Positions 1 through 7,331 are shown, counted from the first letter of the stretch. The stretch is 13,566 nt of DNA from Nocardioides sp. (GCA_021166815.1 JAJPEO010000125.1:1-13566), one strand, 5' to 3'. Made by a program: numbers and translations. The notes: generated by a model from the sequence alone, not told the origin.

Positions 1-76
1 TAACCACATGGGTTGGGAGAGCCGCCACCGGGGTCCCGGCAGTAACCCCCGACGCCCCCTCCTCGTTGCCCCGGGC

Positions 77-83
77 AAGGAGG
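77..83 (+). promoter_or_regulatory. Ribosome binding site of the CocE/NonD hydrolase
   Basis: AAGGAGG lies 5 nt before the ATG at 89 and is a near-perfect Shine-Dalgarno sequence. It decides the start of the gene against an in-frame ATG at 8, which would add 27 arginine-rich residues before the signal peptide. The motif sits in the right arm of a short inverted repeat (TTGCCC at 66-71, GGGCAA at 73-78). That arrangement could mask the site a little, but the single-base loop makes a stable hairpin doubtful. The other bases of 1-76 show no promoter I can name. Confidence 0.85.
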
Positions 84-88
84 TCCCC

Positions 89-1993
89 ATGTCGTCACGC
101 CTGCGCGCGGTCGCCACCGCCGCTGCCCTGTCCGTCACCCTCGTCGGGCTCACGCCAGCCACCGCTCCCGCAGCCCCGTCCCCCGGGACGCTCACCGCCT
201 CGGCCACCGCGGCCCAGACCGCGACCGTCGCCCGCCGCGGCACCTGGCGCCCCCGCGGCGAGCAGTGGAGCGCCACGGTGCGGCGTACGGACATCCCGAT
301 CCGGATGAGCGACGGCACGGTGCTGCGCGGAGACCTCGTGCTCCCGGCCCGGGCCGACGGCACCGCGGTGCGTCGACGGCTTCCCGTGATCGTCACGATC
401 ACCGCCTACAACAAGTCCGCCAGCGGCGGCTCGCCCCTGGCGGGCGCCACGGGCGACTACCTCGTCAAGCGCGGCTACGCCCAGCTCACCGTCGACGCGC
501 GCGGCACGGGCGGGTCGCAGGGAGTGTGGGGTGCGTTCAGCGCCCGCGAAGGACGTGACGCGGCCGAGGTCGTCGAGTGGGCCCACCGCGCCCCCTGGAG
601 CAACGGCCGCGTGGGGATGAGCGGCGCGTCGTACCTCGGCATCACCCAGGTCTTCGCCGCCGCGCACCGGCCGAAGGGCCTGCGCGCGATCTTCCCGCAG
701 GTGCCCGCGGCCGACGTCTACCGCGACGTCGTGGCGAGCGGCGGCCAGATCGACGTCGGGTTCATCCCGTTGTGGCTCGGCCTGGTGACGGGCGCCGGGC
801 TCGTGCCGCCGGCGTACGGCGTCCAGGAGCCCGAGGCGGGGCTCGGCGCACTGGTCGACCGGCTGACGTCGGCCACGACGTTCACCGCGCCCCTCCTCGC
901 GGGGGCGGTGCTGGGGCAGGAGCCGGCCTACGACGGCCCGTTCTACCGCGAGCGCTCCCCCATCCGCGTCGTCGACCGGGTGCGGGTGCCGACCTTCCTG
1001 ATCGGCGGCCAGCGCGACCTCTTCCAGCGCGGGACGCCGATGCTGTTCGAGCGCCTCCAGCGCAATGGCGTCCCCACGAAGATGATCATCGGGCCCTGGG
1101 ACCACCTGCAGGGTTCGTCGGGCGCCGAGGTCGGCGATGCCGGGTACGGCTCCCTCGCCGAGCTCCAGCTGCGCTGGTTCGACCGCTGGGTCCGCGGCCG
1201 CAAGGACGCGGCACTGAACCGCGACATCGCGCCGTACACCTACTTCGAGGAGGGCTCGGGCCGGTGGATCCGCAACCGGCGCTGGATCCGGCGCGACCAG
1301 GTCGCCCGCACCTTCCGGCTCTCCGGCGTGGCCCGTCCGGGCGCGCCCGCCGGGCTCGTCCCGGGCACGCCGCAGGCAGGCAGCAGCGTCGTGCCGGCCG
1401 TGCCGGTGTCCGGGGTCTGCACCCGGTCGGCCAACCAGTGGACCGCCGGCATCATGAACGCGGTGTGGCCCGAGAACCCGTGCCTCGCCGACAACCGGGC
1501 CAACGACTTCACCGGTGTCGTGTTCGAGACCGCTCCCCTGGGCCGGCGGCTGCGCTTCCAGGGGCCGATGGCTGCCCGCATCCACACCTCGACGCCCTCC
1601 GGCGACGGGATGCTGTCGGTGATGGTCGAGGACGTGGCCCCCGACGGCACGGTGACCCGGCTGACCGGCGGCTGGCAGGTCATCTCGCACCGAGCGCTCG
1701 ACGGCGCCCGCAGCCGTCGCCTCGACGGGAAGGTGATCCAGCCGTGGCACCCGTTCACGAAGGCCGCGCAGCGTACGCTGCCCGCCGGCGAGGTCGCCCC
1801 GATCGACGTCGAGATCTTCCCGACCGGCGCGGTGGTCAGGAAGGGGCACCGGCTGCGCCTGGCGATCCAGGCGTTCGACGTCCCGCACCTGCTGCCGCCG
1901 CTGCCGGGGCTGGTGCCGTCGCTGGCTCCCCTGACGATCCACTCCTCGCCGGCGCGGCCCTCGACGCTGACCCTCCCGGGTCTCGCTCGCTGA
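89..1993 (+). CDS. Secreted CocE/NonD family serine hydrolase (peptidase S15-like)
   Basis: The 634-residue product matches the CocE/NonD alpha/beta hydrolases, related to X-prolyl dipeptidyl aminopeptidases and cocaine esterase. These enzymes cleave ester or amide bonds with a Ser-Asp-His triad. Residues 1-29 form a signal peptide: an arginine-containing start, an alanine/leucine/valine core and a cleavage region near TAPAA, so the enzyme is probably exported. The nucleophile is Ser181 in the SGASYLG elbow, the acid is likely Asp310 in GGQRDLF, and His339 lies in GPWDHLQ. Tyr107 in TAYNKS fits the oxyanion-hole tyrosine of the family. Roughly residues 385-634 form the beta-rich C-terminal jelly-roll domain. 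Length is normal for the family. The natural substrate cannot be read from the sequence. The gene stands alone and ends 12 nt from the stop of the converging dcd gene. Confidence 0.93.
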   Translation: MSSRLRAVATAAALSVTLVGLTPATAPAAPSPGTLTASATAAQTATVARRGTWRPRGEQWSATVRRTDIPIRMSDGTVLRGDLVLPARADGTAVRRRLPVIVTITAYNKSASGGSPLAGATGDYLVKRGYAQLTVDARGTGGSQGVWGAFSAREGRDAAEVVEWAHRAPWSNGRVGMSGASYLGITQVFAAAHRPKGLRAIFPQVPAADVYRDVVASGGQIDVGFIPLWLGLVTGAGLVPPAYGVQEPEAGLGALVDRLTSATTFTAPLLAGAVLGQEPAYDGPFYRERSPIRVVDRVRVPTFLIGGQRDLFQRGTPMLFERLQRNGVPTKMIIGPWDHLQGSSGAEVGDAGYGSLAELQLRWFDRWVRGRKDAALNRDIAPYTYFEEGSGRWIRNRRWIRRDQVARTFRLSGVARPGAPAGLVPGTPQAGSSVVPAVPVSGVCTRSANQWTAGIMNAVWPENPCLADNRANDFTGVVFETAPLGRRLRFQGPMAARIHTSTPSGDGMLSVMVEDVAPDGTVTRLTGGWQVISHRALDGARSRRLDGKVIQPWHPFTKAAQRTLPAGEVAPIDVEIFPTGAVVRKGHRLRLAIQAFDVPHLLPPLPGLVPSLAPLTIHSSPARPSTLTLPGLAR

Positions 1994-2005
1994 GTGGCCC
2001 CGGCG

Positions 2006-2581
2006 TCAGATCGGCGTGCGGTGGAAGTTGGCGTACGACCGTGACGGCGTCGGGCCGCGCTGGCCCTGGTAGCGCGAGCCGTACTTGTCCGAGCCGTAGG
2101 GGTGCTCGCTCGGCGAGCTGAGGCGGAAGAAGCACAGCTGGCCGATCTTCATGCCCGGGTAGAGCTTGATCGGCAGGGTGGCGACGTTGGCCAGCTCGAG
2201 GGTGACGTGCCCGGAGAAGCCGGGGTCGACGAAGCCGGCGGTGGCGTGGGTCAGGAGCCCGAGGCGGCCCAGCGACGACTTGCCCTCCACGCGCGCGGCG
2301 AGGTCGTCGGGCAGCGACACGACCTCCAGCGTCGAGCCCAGCACGAACTCGCCGGGGTGGAGGATGAACGGCTCGTCGCCGACCGTCTCGACCTCGCGGG
2401 TCAGGTCGGACTGGTCGACCGCCGGGTCGATGTGCGGGTAGCGGTGGTTCTCGAACACGCGGAAGAACCGGTCGAGCCGGAAGTCGACGCTCGACGGCTG
2501 GAGCATCGACGGCTCCCACGGGTCCAGGGAGATCCGCCCGGCCTCGATCTCGGCCAGGATGTCGCGGTCTGAGAGCAGCAC
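2006..2581 (-). CDS. dcd: dCTP deaminase, dUMP-forming (bifunctional deaminase/dUTPase)
   Basis: The 191-residue product closely resembles, from memory, the M. tuberculosis bifunctional enzyme. That enzyme converts dCTP to dUMP directly, feeding thymidylate synthesis and avoiding free dUTP. Recognisable blocks are MLLSDRDI at the start, [10 protein letters not shown] (28-37), [12 protein letters not shown] (99-110), [19 protein letters not shown] (112-130) and PSRSYANF near the end. Glu129 aligns with the catalytic base, and Ala115 occupies the position linked to the regulatory loop of the mycobacterial enzyme. This points to the dUMP-forming subgroup rather than the E. coli-type monofunctional deaminase. 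The start is GTG, 6 nt downstream of a TAGGTT hexamer, with no Shine-Dalgarno sequence, so the mRNA is probably leaderless. The gene is divergent from the M19 dipeptidase gene. Confidence 0.96.
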   Translation of the reverse strand: MLLSDRDILAEIEAGRISLDPWEPSMLQPSSVDFRLDRFFRVFENHRYPHIDPAVDQSDLTREVETVGDEPFILHPGEFVLGSTLEVVSLPDDLAARVEGKSSLGRLGLLTHATAGFVDPGFSGHVTLELANVATLPIKLYPGMKIGQLCFFRLSSPSEHPYGSDKYGSRYQGQRGPTPSRSYANFHRTPI

Positions 2582-2587
2582 CCGGCC

Positions 2588-2593
2588 AACCTA
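2588..2593 (-). promoter_or_regulatory. -10 element for leaderless dcd transcript
   Basis: On the minus strand the hexamer reads TAGGTT, a match to the actinobacterial TANNNT -10 consensus. It is followed by 6 nt and then the GTG start codon, placing transcription initiation at or next to the start codon. No convincing -35 hexamer is seen at the usual distance. Confidence 0.68.
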
Positions 2594-2616
2594 GCCCGCC
2601 CGGCGCGCGGCGTCCC

Positions 2617-2622
2617 TAGACT
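2617..2622 (+). promoter_or_regulatory. -10 element for leaderless M19 dipeptidase transcript
   Basis: TAGACT is followed by 6 nt and the ATG at 2629. There is no ribosome binding site before the ATG. The element is 23 bp from the oppositely oriented dcd -10, so the two promoters overlap back to back and polymerase binding may be mutually exclusive. Confidence 0.68.
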
Positions 2623-2628
2623 CCGCGC

Positions 2629-3840
2629 ATGTCGTCCCCCAGCACCGCCACCCCGTCGCGGCCGCGCCGCCGCTGGCTCCGTCGTACGGCCCTCGGGCTG
2701 GTCGTCCTCGTCGTGGTCGCCGCGATCGGGTTCTTCGCCCTCGCCCCGGGCATCGTCGAGAAGGGCATGAACCAGCACACCGGCGAGCCCGTGCCGGACG
2801 TCGGCGAAGAGGCCCGGGGGCTGCACGAGCGGCTGCTCGTCGTCGACATGCACTCCGACACCCTCATGTGGGACCGCGACCTGCTCGACGAGGGCGACCG
2901 CGGCCACATGGACCTGCCACGCCTGGAGCAGGGCAACGTGGCCCTGCAGGTCTTCTCCTCGGTGTCGAAGTCGCCCAAGGGGCAGAACTACGACTCCAAC
3001 ACCGACGACACCGACAACATCACGCTGCTCACCTTCGCCCAGCTGCAGCCGCCGCGGACCTGGACGTCGCTGCTGGAGCGCTCGCTCTACCACGCCGACA
3101 AGCTCGAGGACGCGGCCGAGCGCTCCGACGGCCGCCTTGTCCTGGTCCGCACCCGGGCCGACCTGGCCGCGCTGGTCGCGGCTCGCGAGGACGGCGAGCA
3201 GCGGACCGGCGCGCTCTTCTCGCTGGAGGGGCTGCAGAACCTCGAGGGCGACATCGACAACCTGCAGGTCCTCTTCGACGCCGGCGCGCGGATGGCCGGC
3301 TTCACCCACTTCTTCGACAACGAGGTCTCCGGCTCGATGCACGGCGTCGACAAGGGCGGGCTCACCGACCTGGGCCGCGAAGCGCTCGCGGAGATGGAGC
3401 GGCTCGGGATGGTCGTGGACATCGCCCACGCCAGCGAGGCCGCCGTCGACGAGATCCTCGACCTCGCGACCCGCCCGGTCGTCTCCAGCCACGGCGGCGT
3501 CCAGGCGACCTGCGACGTCAACCGCAACCTCAGCGACGACCAGATCCGCCGCGTCGCCGCGACCGGCGGCGTCGTCGGGATCGGCTACTGGGACGCCGCC
3601 GTCTGCGAGGCCACGCCCGAGGCGGTCGTCGACGCGATCGAGCACGTCATCGAGGTCGGCGGCATCGAGACCGCCGCGCTGGGCAGCGACTACGACGGCG
3701 CCACCACCGTCGGCTGGGACACCAGCCAGCTCGCCGTCATCACCCAGGAACTGATGGCGCGGGGCCACTCCCCGGAGGACATCGCCGCGATCATGGGCGG
3801 CAACACCCTGCGGGTGCTGGACGAGGTCCTGCCCGGTTGA
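2629..3840 (+). CDS. Membrane-anchored M19 family (renal dipeptidase-like) dipeptidase
   Basis: The 403-residue product has the signature of peptidase family M19, zinc dipeptidases that cleave dipeptides, including D-amino acid dipeptides. The N-terminus has a basic stretch (11-19) and a hydrophobic segment at about 20-40. It is either an uncleaved signal anchor or a signal peptide, with the catalytic domain outside the membrane. The binuclear metal site is complete: His75 and Asp77 in DMHSDT, bridging Glu200 in SLEGLQ, His267 in DIAHAS, His288 in SSHGG, and Asp354 in GSDYDG. Length agrees with bacterial M19 proteins once the anchor is added. ATG 2629 was chosen because it begins the basic N-region and sits 6 nt after a -10 hexamer. 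The GDSL hydrolase gene starts 22 nt after the stop. A role in peptidoglycan-derived or scavenged dipeptide turnover is inference. Confidence 0.94.
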   Translation: MSSPSTATPSRPRRRWLRRTALGLVVLVVVAAIGFFALAPGIVEKGMNQHTGEPVPDVGEEARGLHERLLVVDMHSDTLMWDRDLLDEGDRGHMDLPRLEQGNVALQVFSSVSKSPKGQNYDSNTDDTDNITLLTFAQLQPPRTWTSLLERSLYHADKLEDAAERSDGRLVLVRTRADLAALVAAREDGEQRTGALFSLEGLQNLEGDIDNLQVLFDAGARMAGFTHFFDNEVSGSMHGVDKGGLTDLGREALAEMERLGMVVDIAHASEAAVDEILDLATRPVVSSHGGVQATCDVNRNLSDDQIRRVAATGGVVGIGYWDAAVCEATPEAVVDAIEHVIEVGGIETAALGSDYDGATTVGWDTSQLAVITQELMARGHSPEDIAAIMGGNTLRVLDEVLPG

Positions 3841-3850
3841 TCCGCGTGTG

Positions 3851-3856
3851 GACAAT
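3851..3856 (+). promoter_or_regulatory. -10-like element in front of the GDSL hydrolase gene
   Basis: GACAAT (preceded by GTG) lies in the 22-nt gap after the dipeptidase gene and is 6 nt from the GTG at 3863. It keeps the A2 and T6 positions of TANNNT. The hydrolase may therefore have its own leaderless transcript besides any read-through from the dipeptidase promoter. Confidence 0.5.
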
Positions 3857-3862
3857 GGCTCG

Positions 3863-4636
3863 GTGACCTTCCAGCGCTACGTCGCCCTCGGCGACTCCTT
3901 CACCGAGGGCGTCGGCGACCCCGACCCCTCACGCCCCAACGGACTGCGCGGCTGGGCCGACCGCGTCGCCGAGGTGCTCGCCGCCGACAACCCCGGCTTC
4001 CGGTACGCCAACCTCGCGATCCGGGGCCGCAAGCTCCCCGCGATCATCGACGAGCAGCTCGAGCCGGCCCTCGCGATGCAGCCAGACCTCGTCACGATCC
4101 ACGGCGGTGGCAACGACGTCCTGCGCCCCAAGGTCGACATCGACGCCCTGGCGGTGTCGTACGACGACACCGTCGCCCGCCTGGTCGCGACGGGGGCGCG
4201 AGTCGCGATGTTCACGATCTTCGACCCCGGGCCCGGCGGCATCTACGGACCGATGCGCGGCCGGATGGCCGTCTTCAACGAGTGGGTCCGCGAGATCGCC
4301 GACAAGCACGGTGTGACCGTCGTCGACATGTGGCGCATGCGCGACGTCGACCTGGCCAAGGTGATGGACACCGACCGGATGCACCTCAACTCCAAGGGCC
4401 ACACCTACATGGCGATGCGGGTCCTCGAGGCGCTCGACGTGGCCCACCCGCTGACCCTCCCCGCGCTCGAGGACCTGCCGGTCAAGGGCCGCCGCGAGCA
4501 GCTCCTCGACAACGCCCGGTGGACGCGGGAGTTCCTCGGCCCGTGGATCCACCGCCGGGTCACCGGCCGCTCCTCCGGCGACGGTGTCACCCCCAAACGA
4601 CCCTCGCTGGAGCCGGTCGCCCCACCCGTCGGGTAG
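3863..4636 (+). CDS. SGNH/GDSL family hydrolase (esterase/lipase-like), cytoplasmic
   Basis: The 257-residue product is an SGNH hydrolase, a family of Ser-His(-Asp) esterases, lipases and deacylases. The four conserved blocks are present: block I ALGDSFTEG with nucleophile Ser12, block II Gly55 in NLAIRGRKL, block III Asn84 in GGGND, and block V Asp171 and His174 in DRMHLNSKGH. No signal peptide or membrane segment is seen, so it is probably cytoplasmic. The last 60 residues are proline- and arginine-rich and outside the conserved fold. GTG 3863 is preferred because it lies 6 nt after GACAAT and puts block I at the very N-terminus as usual. An in-frame GTG at 3848 would add five residues. Substrate unknown. 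Its stop codon TAG doubles as the first three bases of the tRNA promoter. Confidence 0.92.
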   Translation: MTFQRYVALGDSFTEGVGDPDPSRPNGLRGWADRVAEVLAADNPGFRYANLAIRGRKLPAIIDEQLEPALAMQPDLVTIHGGGNDVLRPKVDIDALAVSYDDTVARLVATGARVAMFTIFDPGPGGIYGPMRGRMAVFNEWVREIADKHGVTVVDMWRMRDVDLAKVMDTDRMHLNSKGHTYMAMRVLEALDVAHPLTLPALEDLPVKGRREQLLDNARWTREFLGPWIHRRVTGRSSGDGVTPKRPSLEPVAPPVG

Positions 4637-4639
4637 CAT
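4634..4639 (+). promoter_or_regulatory. -10 element of the tRNA-Gly promoter, overlapping the GDSL stop codon
   Basis: TAGCAT matches TANNNT and lies 26 nt before the mature tRNA 5' end. This predicts a start near 4646 and a leader of about 20 nt for RNase P to remove. Its first three bases are the TAG stop codon of the preceding gene. I see no clear -35 hexamer. Confidence 0.6.
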
Positions 4640-4665
4640 TCCGGCGCACCCTTCAACGGGCGCAT

Positions 4666-4741
4666 GCGGATGTAGCTCAGTTGGTAGAGCGCGACCTTCC
4701 CAAGGTCGATGTCGCGAGTTCGAGTCTCGTCATCCGCTCCA
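4666..4741 (+). tRNA. tRNA-Gly (anticodon CCC), CCA encoded
   Basis: A complete cloverleaf can be drawn. The acceptor stem is GCGGATG (4666-4672) with CATCCGC (4731-4737), and the D arm is GCTC/GAGC around an 8-nt loop with GG. The anticodon stem is CGACC/GGTCG with loop TTCCCAA, putting the anticodon CCC at 4699-4701. A 5-nt variable loop follows. The T arm GCGAG/CTCGT, with loop TTCGAGT, has one G-U pair. The discriminator base is U (4738) and the 3' CCA is encoded at 4739-4741. Anticodon CCC reads GGG glycine codons. No integrase or duplicated 3' end is present, so there is no sign of use as an integration site. Confidence 0.97.
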
Positions 4742-4743
4742 CG

Positions 4744-4771
4744 CGAAGCCCCGGCCCCGGCCGGGGCTTCG
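4744..4771 (+). terminator. Strong GC-rich hairpin after tRNA-Gly (terminator candidate)
   Basis: Positions 4744-4755 and 4760-4771 are perfect reverse complements, giving a 12-bp stem with a CCCG loop, starting 2 nt after the tRNA CCA. No U-tract follows, as is common in actinobacteria. It probably acts as a terminator or as a 3' processing/stability hairpin for the tRNA transcript. Confidence 0.6.
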
Positions 4772-4812
4772 GTCGTCCAGGACCTCGTCCGCCTCCCCGC
4801 CCCTTCCCCCAA

Positions 4813-4880
4813 GTAACCGGCAGTTAGGGGCACTTCCCGGCGCGAATTCGCGACGGCCAGTGCCGCTAACTGCCGGTTAC
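4813..4880. repeat. 68-bp concentric interrupted palindrome (REP-like extragenic element)
   Basis: The outer arms GTAACCGGCAGTTAG (4813-4827) and its exact complement (4866-4880) are 15 bp. After one G-G mismatch come 6 more paired bases (4829-4834 with 4859-4864), then 3 paired bases (4837-4839 with 4854-4856). At the centre is the 12-bp perfect palindrome CGCGAATTCGCG (4841-4852). All arms share the same axis at 4846.5, so 30 of 34 possible pairs form. It lies between the tRNA hairpin and the protease gene with no ORF or transposase. It resembles a dispersed extragenic palindrome or a cruciform/regulator site. The function is unknown. Confidence 0.75.
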
Positions 4881-4984
4881 ATGCGAGTCGGGCCGCACCC
4901 CCGTGGGGCTGGAGTGAAGGTTGCGCCTGATGTGACTAGCGATGCATGGTGGAGGGCAGCATTCTCGGAACAGAGGTCTTCCCC

Positions 4985-6220
4985 ATGCCCTTCCCCCGTC
5001 CCCGTCTCCCCCACCTGCGCCGCACCAGCGCCCGGCAGGTCGTACGCCGCCCCGCGGTGATCGGCGCCGCCGCGCTCGCCGTCGTCGTGGCGAGCGCGAC
5101 CTTCCTGCCGGACCGCACCACGCCCGACGAGCAGGCCCGGACCGCGTCCGGCCCCGGCGTCCAGCAGGCCCAAGCCGTCGGCCGCACCGAGGTCACTCCC
5201 CGCATGCGAGGCGAGATCGAGGCCGTCGTCGCCCGAGGCCGCACGATCCCCCAGCGCCGCACCGCCGCCCTCGACAAGGTCGCCGTGCGGGAGTCCCTGG
5301 CGCGCGACCTCACGCGCTGCGCCTGGCTGGGCGGGCAGCGCTACTGCCTCGGCGTCGGCTTCACCACCCGCACGCCGGCCGAGGTGGCGACCAGCCTGGC
5401 GCGCACCCAGGTGCTGCCCGGTCGCGAGACCACCGGCGACCTCGACCCGCTGGCCGCGCTCGTCCGGACGGCCCTCCTGCCCCCGCGCGCCCGGCAGGCC
5501 GCCGACCGCCGTGAGCTGGTGCGCGCAGCCGAGTCGGTCGGCAAGGTCTGGCAGCTGCGCCAAGACCTCGAGGGCGTCGAGGTGCCCGTGCAGTTCCGCA
5601 CGGCCCAGCAGACCTCGACCACGACGAGCGCCCGCGGCGCCCGGTCCGGCGACTACCCCCGGCGCTCGCGGATCCTCCGCAACGCCGACACCCGGTCGCA
5701 GAACCGCACCTACTGGTGCGGCCCGGCGACCATCCAGATGATCGCGTGGGGCTCGAGCGGCACCAAGGTCTCGCAGCACACGTGGGCGCGGCGTCTCGGC
5801 ACGACCACCGCCGGCACGGCGATCACCGACATGGTGCGCATCGTCAACAAGCACACCGACTACGACGACGAGGACCACGCGGGTCCGTACATCGCCCTCG
5901 ACATCTCCGACTACGCCTTCCACCAGTGGTACCGCCTGATGATGCGGCACATCCACGACTACAAGGCTCCGGTCGTGCTGCACCCCGTGCTCGAGAAGCG
6001 CTACTTCCCCTACCTCGACGACGACGCGAGCGGCCACTTCCAGGTCGGCCGTGGCTTCGACCAGAACCCCGACGGCCGGCCGCTGCTGGGCTACTACGAG
6101 CCGTGGGACCAGTCGAAGTTCGACCCGAGCGAGCCGTTCATCCCCCGCGTGCAGTGGCGTCGGGCCTACCGCTCGTACCGCGCCAACCAGGCCCACTTCC
6201 AGCGCAACGTCGGGGTCTGA
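4985..6220 (+). CDS. Secreted papain-like (C39-type) cysteine protease homologue
   Basis: The 411-residue product has a basic N-terminus followed by a hydrophobic segment (about 22-42, numbered from this start), so it is exported or membrane-anchored. A variable helical middle contains a possible disulfide pair, Cys112 and Cys121. The C-terminal half looks like a C39-type papain fold: catalytic Cys245 in TYWCGPATIQM and likely His351 in ASGHFQVGRGFDQNPDG. The third catalytic residue probably lies in the following GYYEPWDQ stretch. No double-glycine exporter (ABC) domains are present, so this is a stand-alone enzyme. Start ATG 4985 is chosen because AGAGG lies 8 nt upstream and the basic stretch follows; an in-frame ATG at 4946 would add 13 residues without a better ribosome binding site. 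The stop overlaps the start of the lipoprotein gene (TGATG), so the two are co-translated. Substrate unknown. Confidence 0.78.
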   Translation: MPFPRPRLPHLRRTSARQVVRRPAVIGAAALAVVVASATFLPDRTTPDEQARTASGPGVQQAQAVGRTEVTPRMRGEIEAVVARGRTIPQRRTAALDKVAVRESLARDLTRCAWLGGQRYCLGVGFTTRTPAEVATSLARTQVLPGRETTGDLDPLAALVRTALLPPRARQAADRRELVRAAESVGKVWQLRQDLEGVEVPVQFRTAQQTSTTTSARGARSGDYPRRSRILRNADTRSQNRTYWCGPATIQMIAWGSSGTKVSQHTWARRLGTTTAGTAITDMVRIVNKHTDYDDEDHAGPYIALDISDYAFHQWYRLMMRHIHDYKAPVVLHPVLEKRYFPYLDDDASGHFQVGRGFDQNPDGRPLLGYYEPWDQSKFDPSEPFIPRVQWRRAYRSYRANQAHFQRNVGV

Positions 6221-7290
6221 TGGCGCACGGTACGCGACTGCGGGCGCTCGTCCTGACCGCGCTCGCGGTCGTGTTGGCCGGCTGCGCGGACGACCCCCAG
6301 CCCGAGACGCCCACGAGCCAGGAGCCGACGGACCCCGGCACCGGGCAAACGGTGGAGCCCACCGACGCCCCGCTCGAGTGGCGCCCGACCGGGCACCCCA
6401 CCGAGCAGCGGGTCGTGATGGGCACGACCTGGTCGGCCGTGGTCGCCCCCGGCGGCTCGAGCGTGACCCTGACCGACGGCGAGGCAGAGACGGTGGTCGC
6501 CGCCGGGGCGGGACGCCAGGTCGCCGAAGTGCTCCTGGACGACGCGTGGGCGGTCCTGGTGATGCAGGACCGCACCGAGCAGCGCCCCTCGCACGCGGTG
6601 ACGGTCGACCTCGCGACCGGCGAGCAGCGCGACGTGGTGACCCCGGAGCCAGCCAACGGCGGGTCGTGGGCGATGCACGACGGCAACCTCTACTACCCCA
6701 CCTGGGGCGAGGGCCGCGCCTGGTGCCTGGCGACCCTGGCCCTCAAAGACTCCAACGGCGAGGAGGCGTGGTGCGCGCCGCCGCGCACCGGCTGGTCGGG
6801 CCTCACCGCGAGCGCGGCCGGCGTGGCCATGATGACCTTCGACGACGCCCGGCCGGTCGCCTGTCGCACCGTGGCCCTGCTCGACGCGACATCACGACCC
6901 GAGCCCCTCGACGGGCCTGACCCCTGCACGGCGTGGGACGTCGCGGCCACCGACGACGGTGCCGTCTGGTCGTCGGTGCCCAGGCCCCGTCGCCAGGAGG
7001 AGGCGGAGCTGCACGCGGTCGCCGACGGGACGACGTACGACCTCGGCCCCGGCACCACCGGGTCGCTGCTGCCGTGCGGCGACTCGGTCTTCTTCGCACG
7101 CGACCCCCAGCGCGACGGGGACCCGGCCCGCCTGATGCGGTGGACGCCCGCGCACACGCTCGAGGTGGCGTACGAGTCCGCCGCGACCGGGGACGTGTTC
7201 ATCGCCGAGCCGGCCTGCGCGGGCGACGTGCTGACCCTGACCGTCCTCAGCGAGCGCGGGGACGAGCAGGTGTGGGCGACCGTCGCCTGA
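6220..7290 (+). CDS. Putative lipoprotein, beta-propeller-like, function unknown
   Basis: The 356-residue product starts with a lipoprotein signal peptide: basic residues, a hydrophobic stretch and the lipobox LAGC with Cys22 as the lipid-modified residue. A proline/threonine-rich linker (about 25-50) follows, then a domain rich in short beta strands with repeated motifs such as DxATGE, TSAAGV and ATDDGAVW. This suggests a beta-propeller, but I recognise no named family. Several paired cysteines after residue 160 fit an extracellular, disulfide-bonded protein. The ATG overlaps the protease stop by one base (TGATG), so translation is coupled and the two proteins likely act together at the cell surface. 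The partnership is inference. Confidence 0.85.
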   Translation: MAHGTRLRALVLTALAVVLAGCADDPQPETPTSQEPTDPGTGQTVEPTDAPLEWRPTGHPTEQRVVMGTTWSAVVAPGGSSVTLTDGEAETVVAAGAGRQVAEVLLDDAWAVLVMQDRTEQRPSHAVTVDLATGEQRDVVTPEPANGGSWAMHDGNLYYPTWGEGRAWCLATLALKDSNGEEAWCAPPRTGWSGLTASAAGVAMMTFDDARPVACRTVALLDATSRPEPLDGPDPCTAWDVAATDDGAVWSSVPRPRRQEEAELHAVADGTTYDLGPGTTGSLLPCGDSVFFARDPQRDGDPARLMRWTPAHTLEVAYESAATGDVFIAEPACAGDVLTLTVLSERGDEQVWATVA

Positions 7291-7331
7291 CACGTCCCTG
7301 TGACCATGTAGACGGTCCGGAGGTGACGTAC

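Noticed and set aside
66..78. Short palindrome TTGCCC/GGGCAA as an operator or riboregulator at the first ribosome binding site
   Set aside because: Arms of 6 bp with a single central base are likely by chance at this GC content, and nothing else supports regulation.
8..88. Extended N-terminus of the CocE/NonD hydrolase from ATG 8
   Set aside because: It would bury the signal peptide behind 27 residues and has no ribosome binding site, while AAGGAGG stands 5 nt before ATG 89.
95..1942. Long open frame on the minus strand, opposite the CocE/NonD gene
   Set aside because: It is a GC-driven shadow: no family motifs, His/Arg/Gly/Asp-rich low-complexity content, and the plus strand has a complete catalytic triad. 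The same holds for the long minus frames at 2401-3855, 4877-6196, 11130-12551 and 12424-13551.
4666..4741. tRNA-Gly as an attachment site of an integrated element
   Set aside because: No integrase, no second copy of the tRNA 3' end in the window, and the neighbouring genes look like ordinary chromosomal genes.
4841..4863. An EcoRI site followed by CGACGGCCAGTG, resembling the M13 universal primer site of cloning vectors
   Set aside because: Only about 11-12 bases match, the rest of the primer and polylinker are missing, and the bases are part of a symmetric palindrome whose arms are unlike vector DNA. Coincidence is the better reading.
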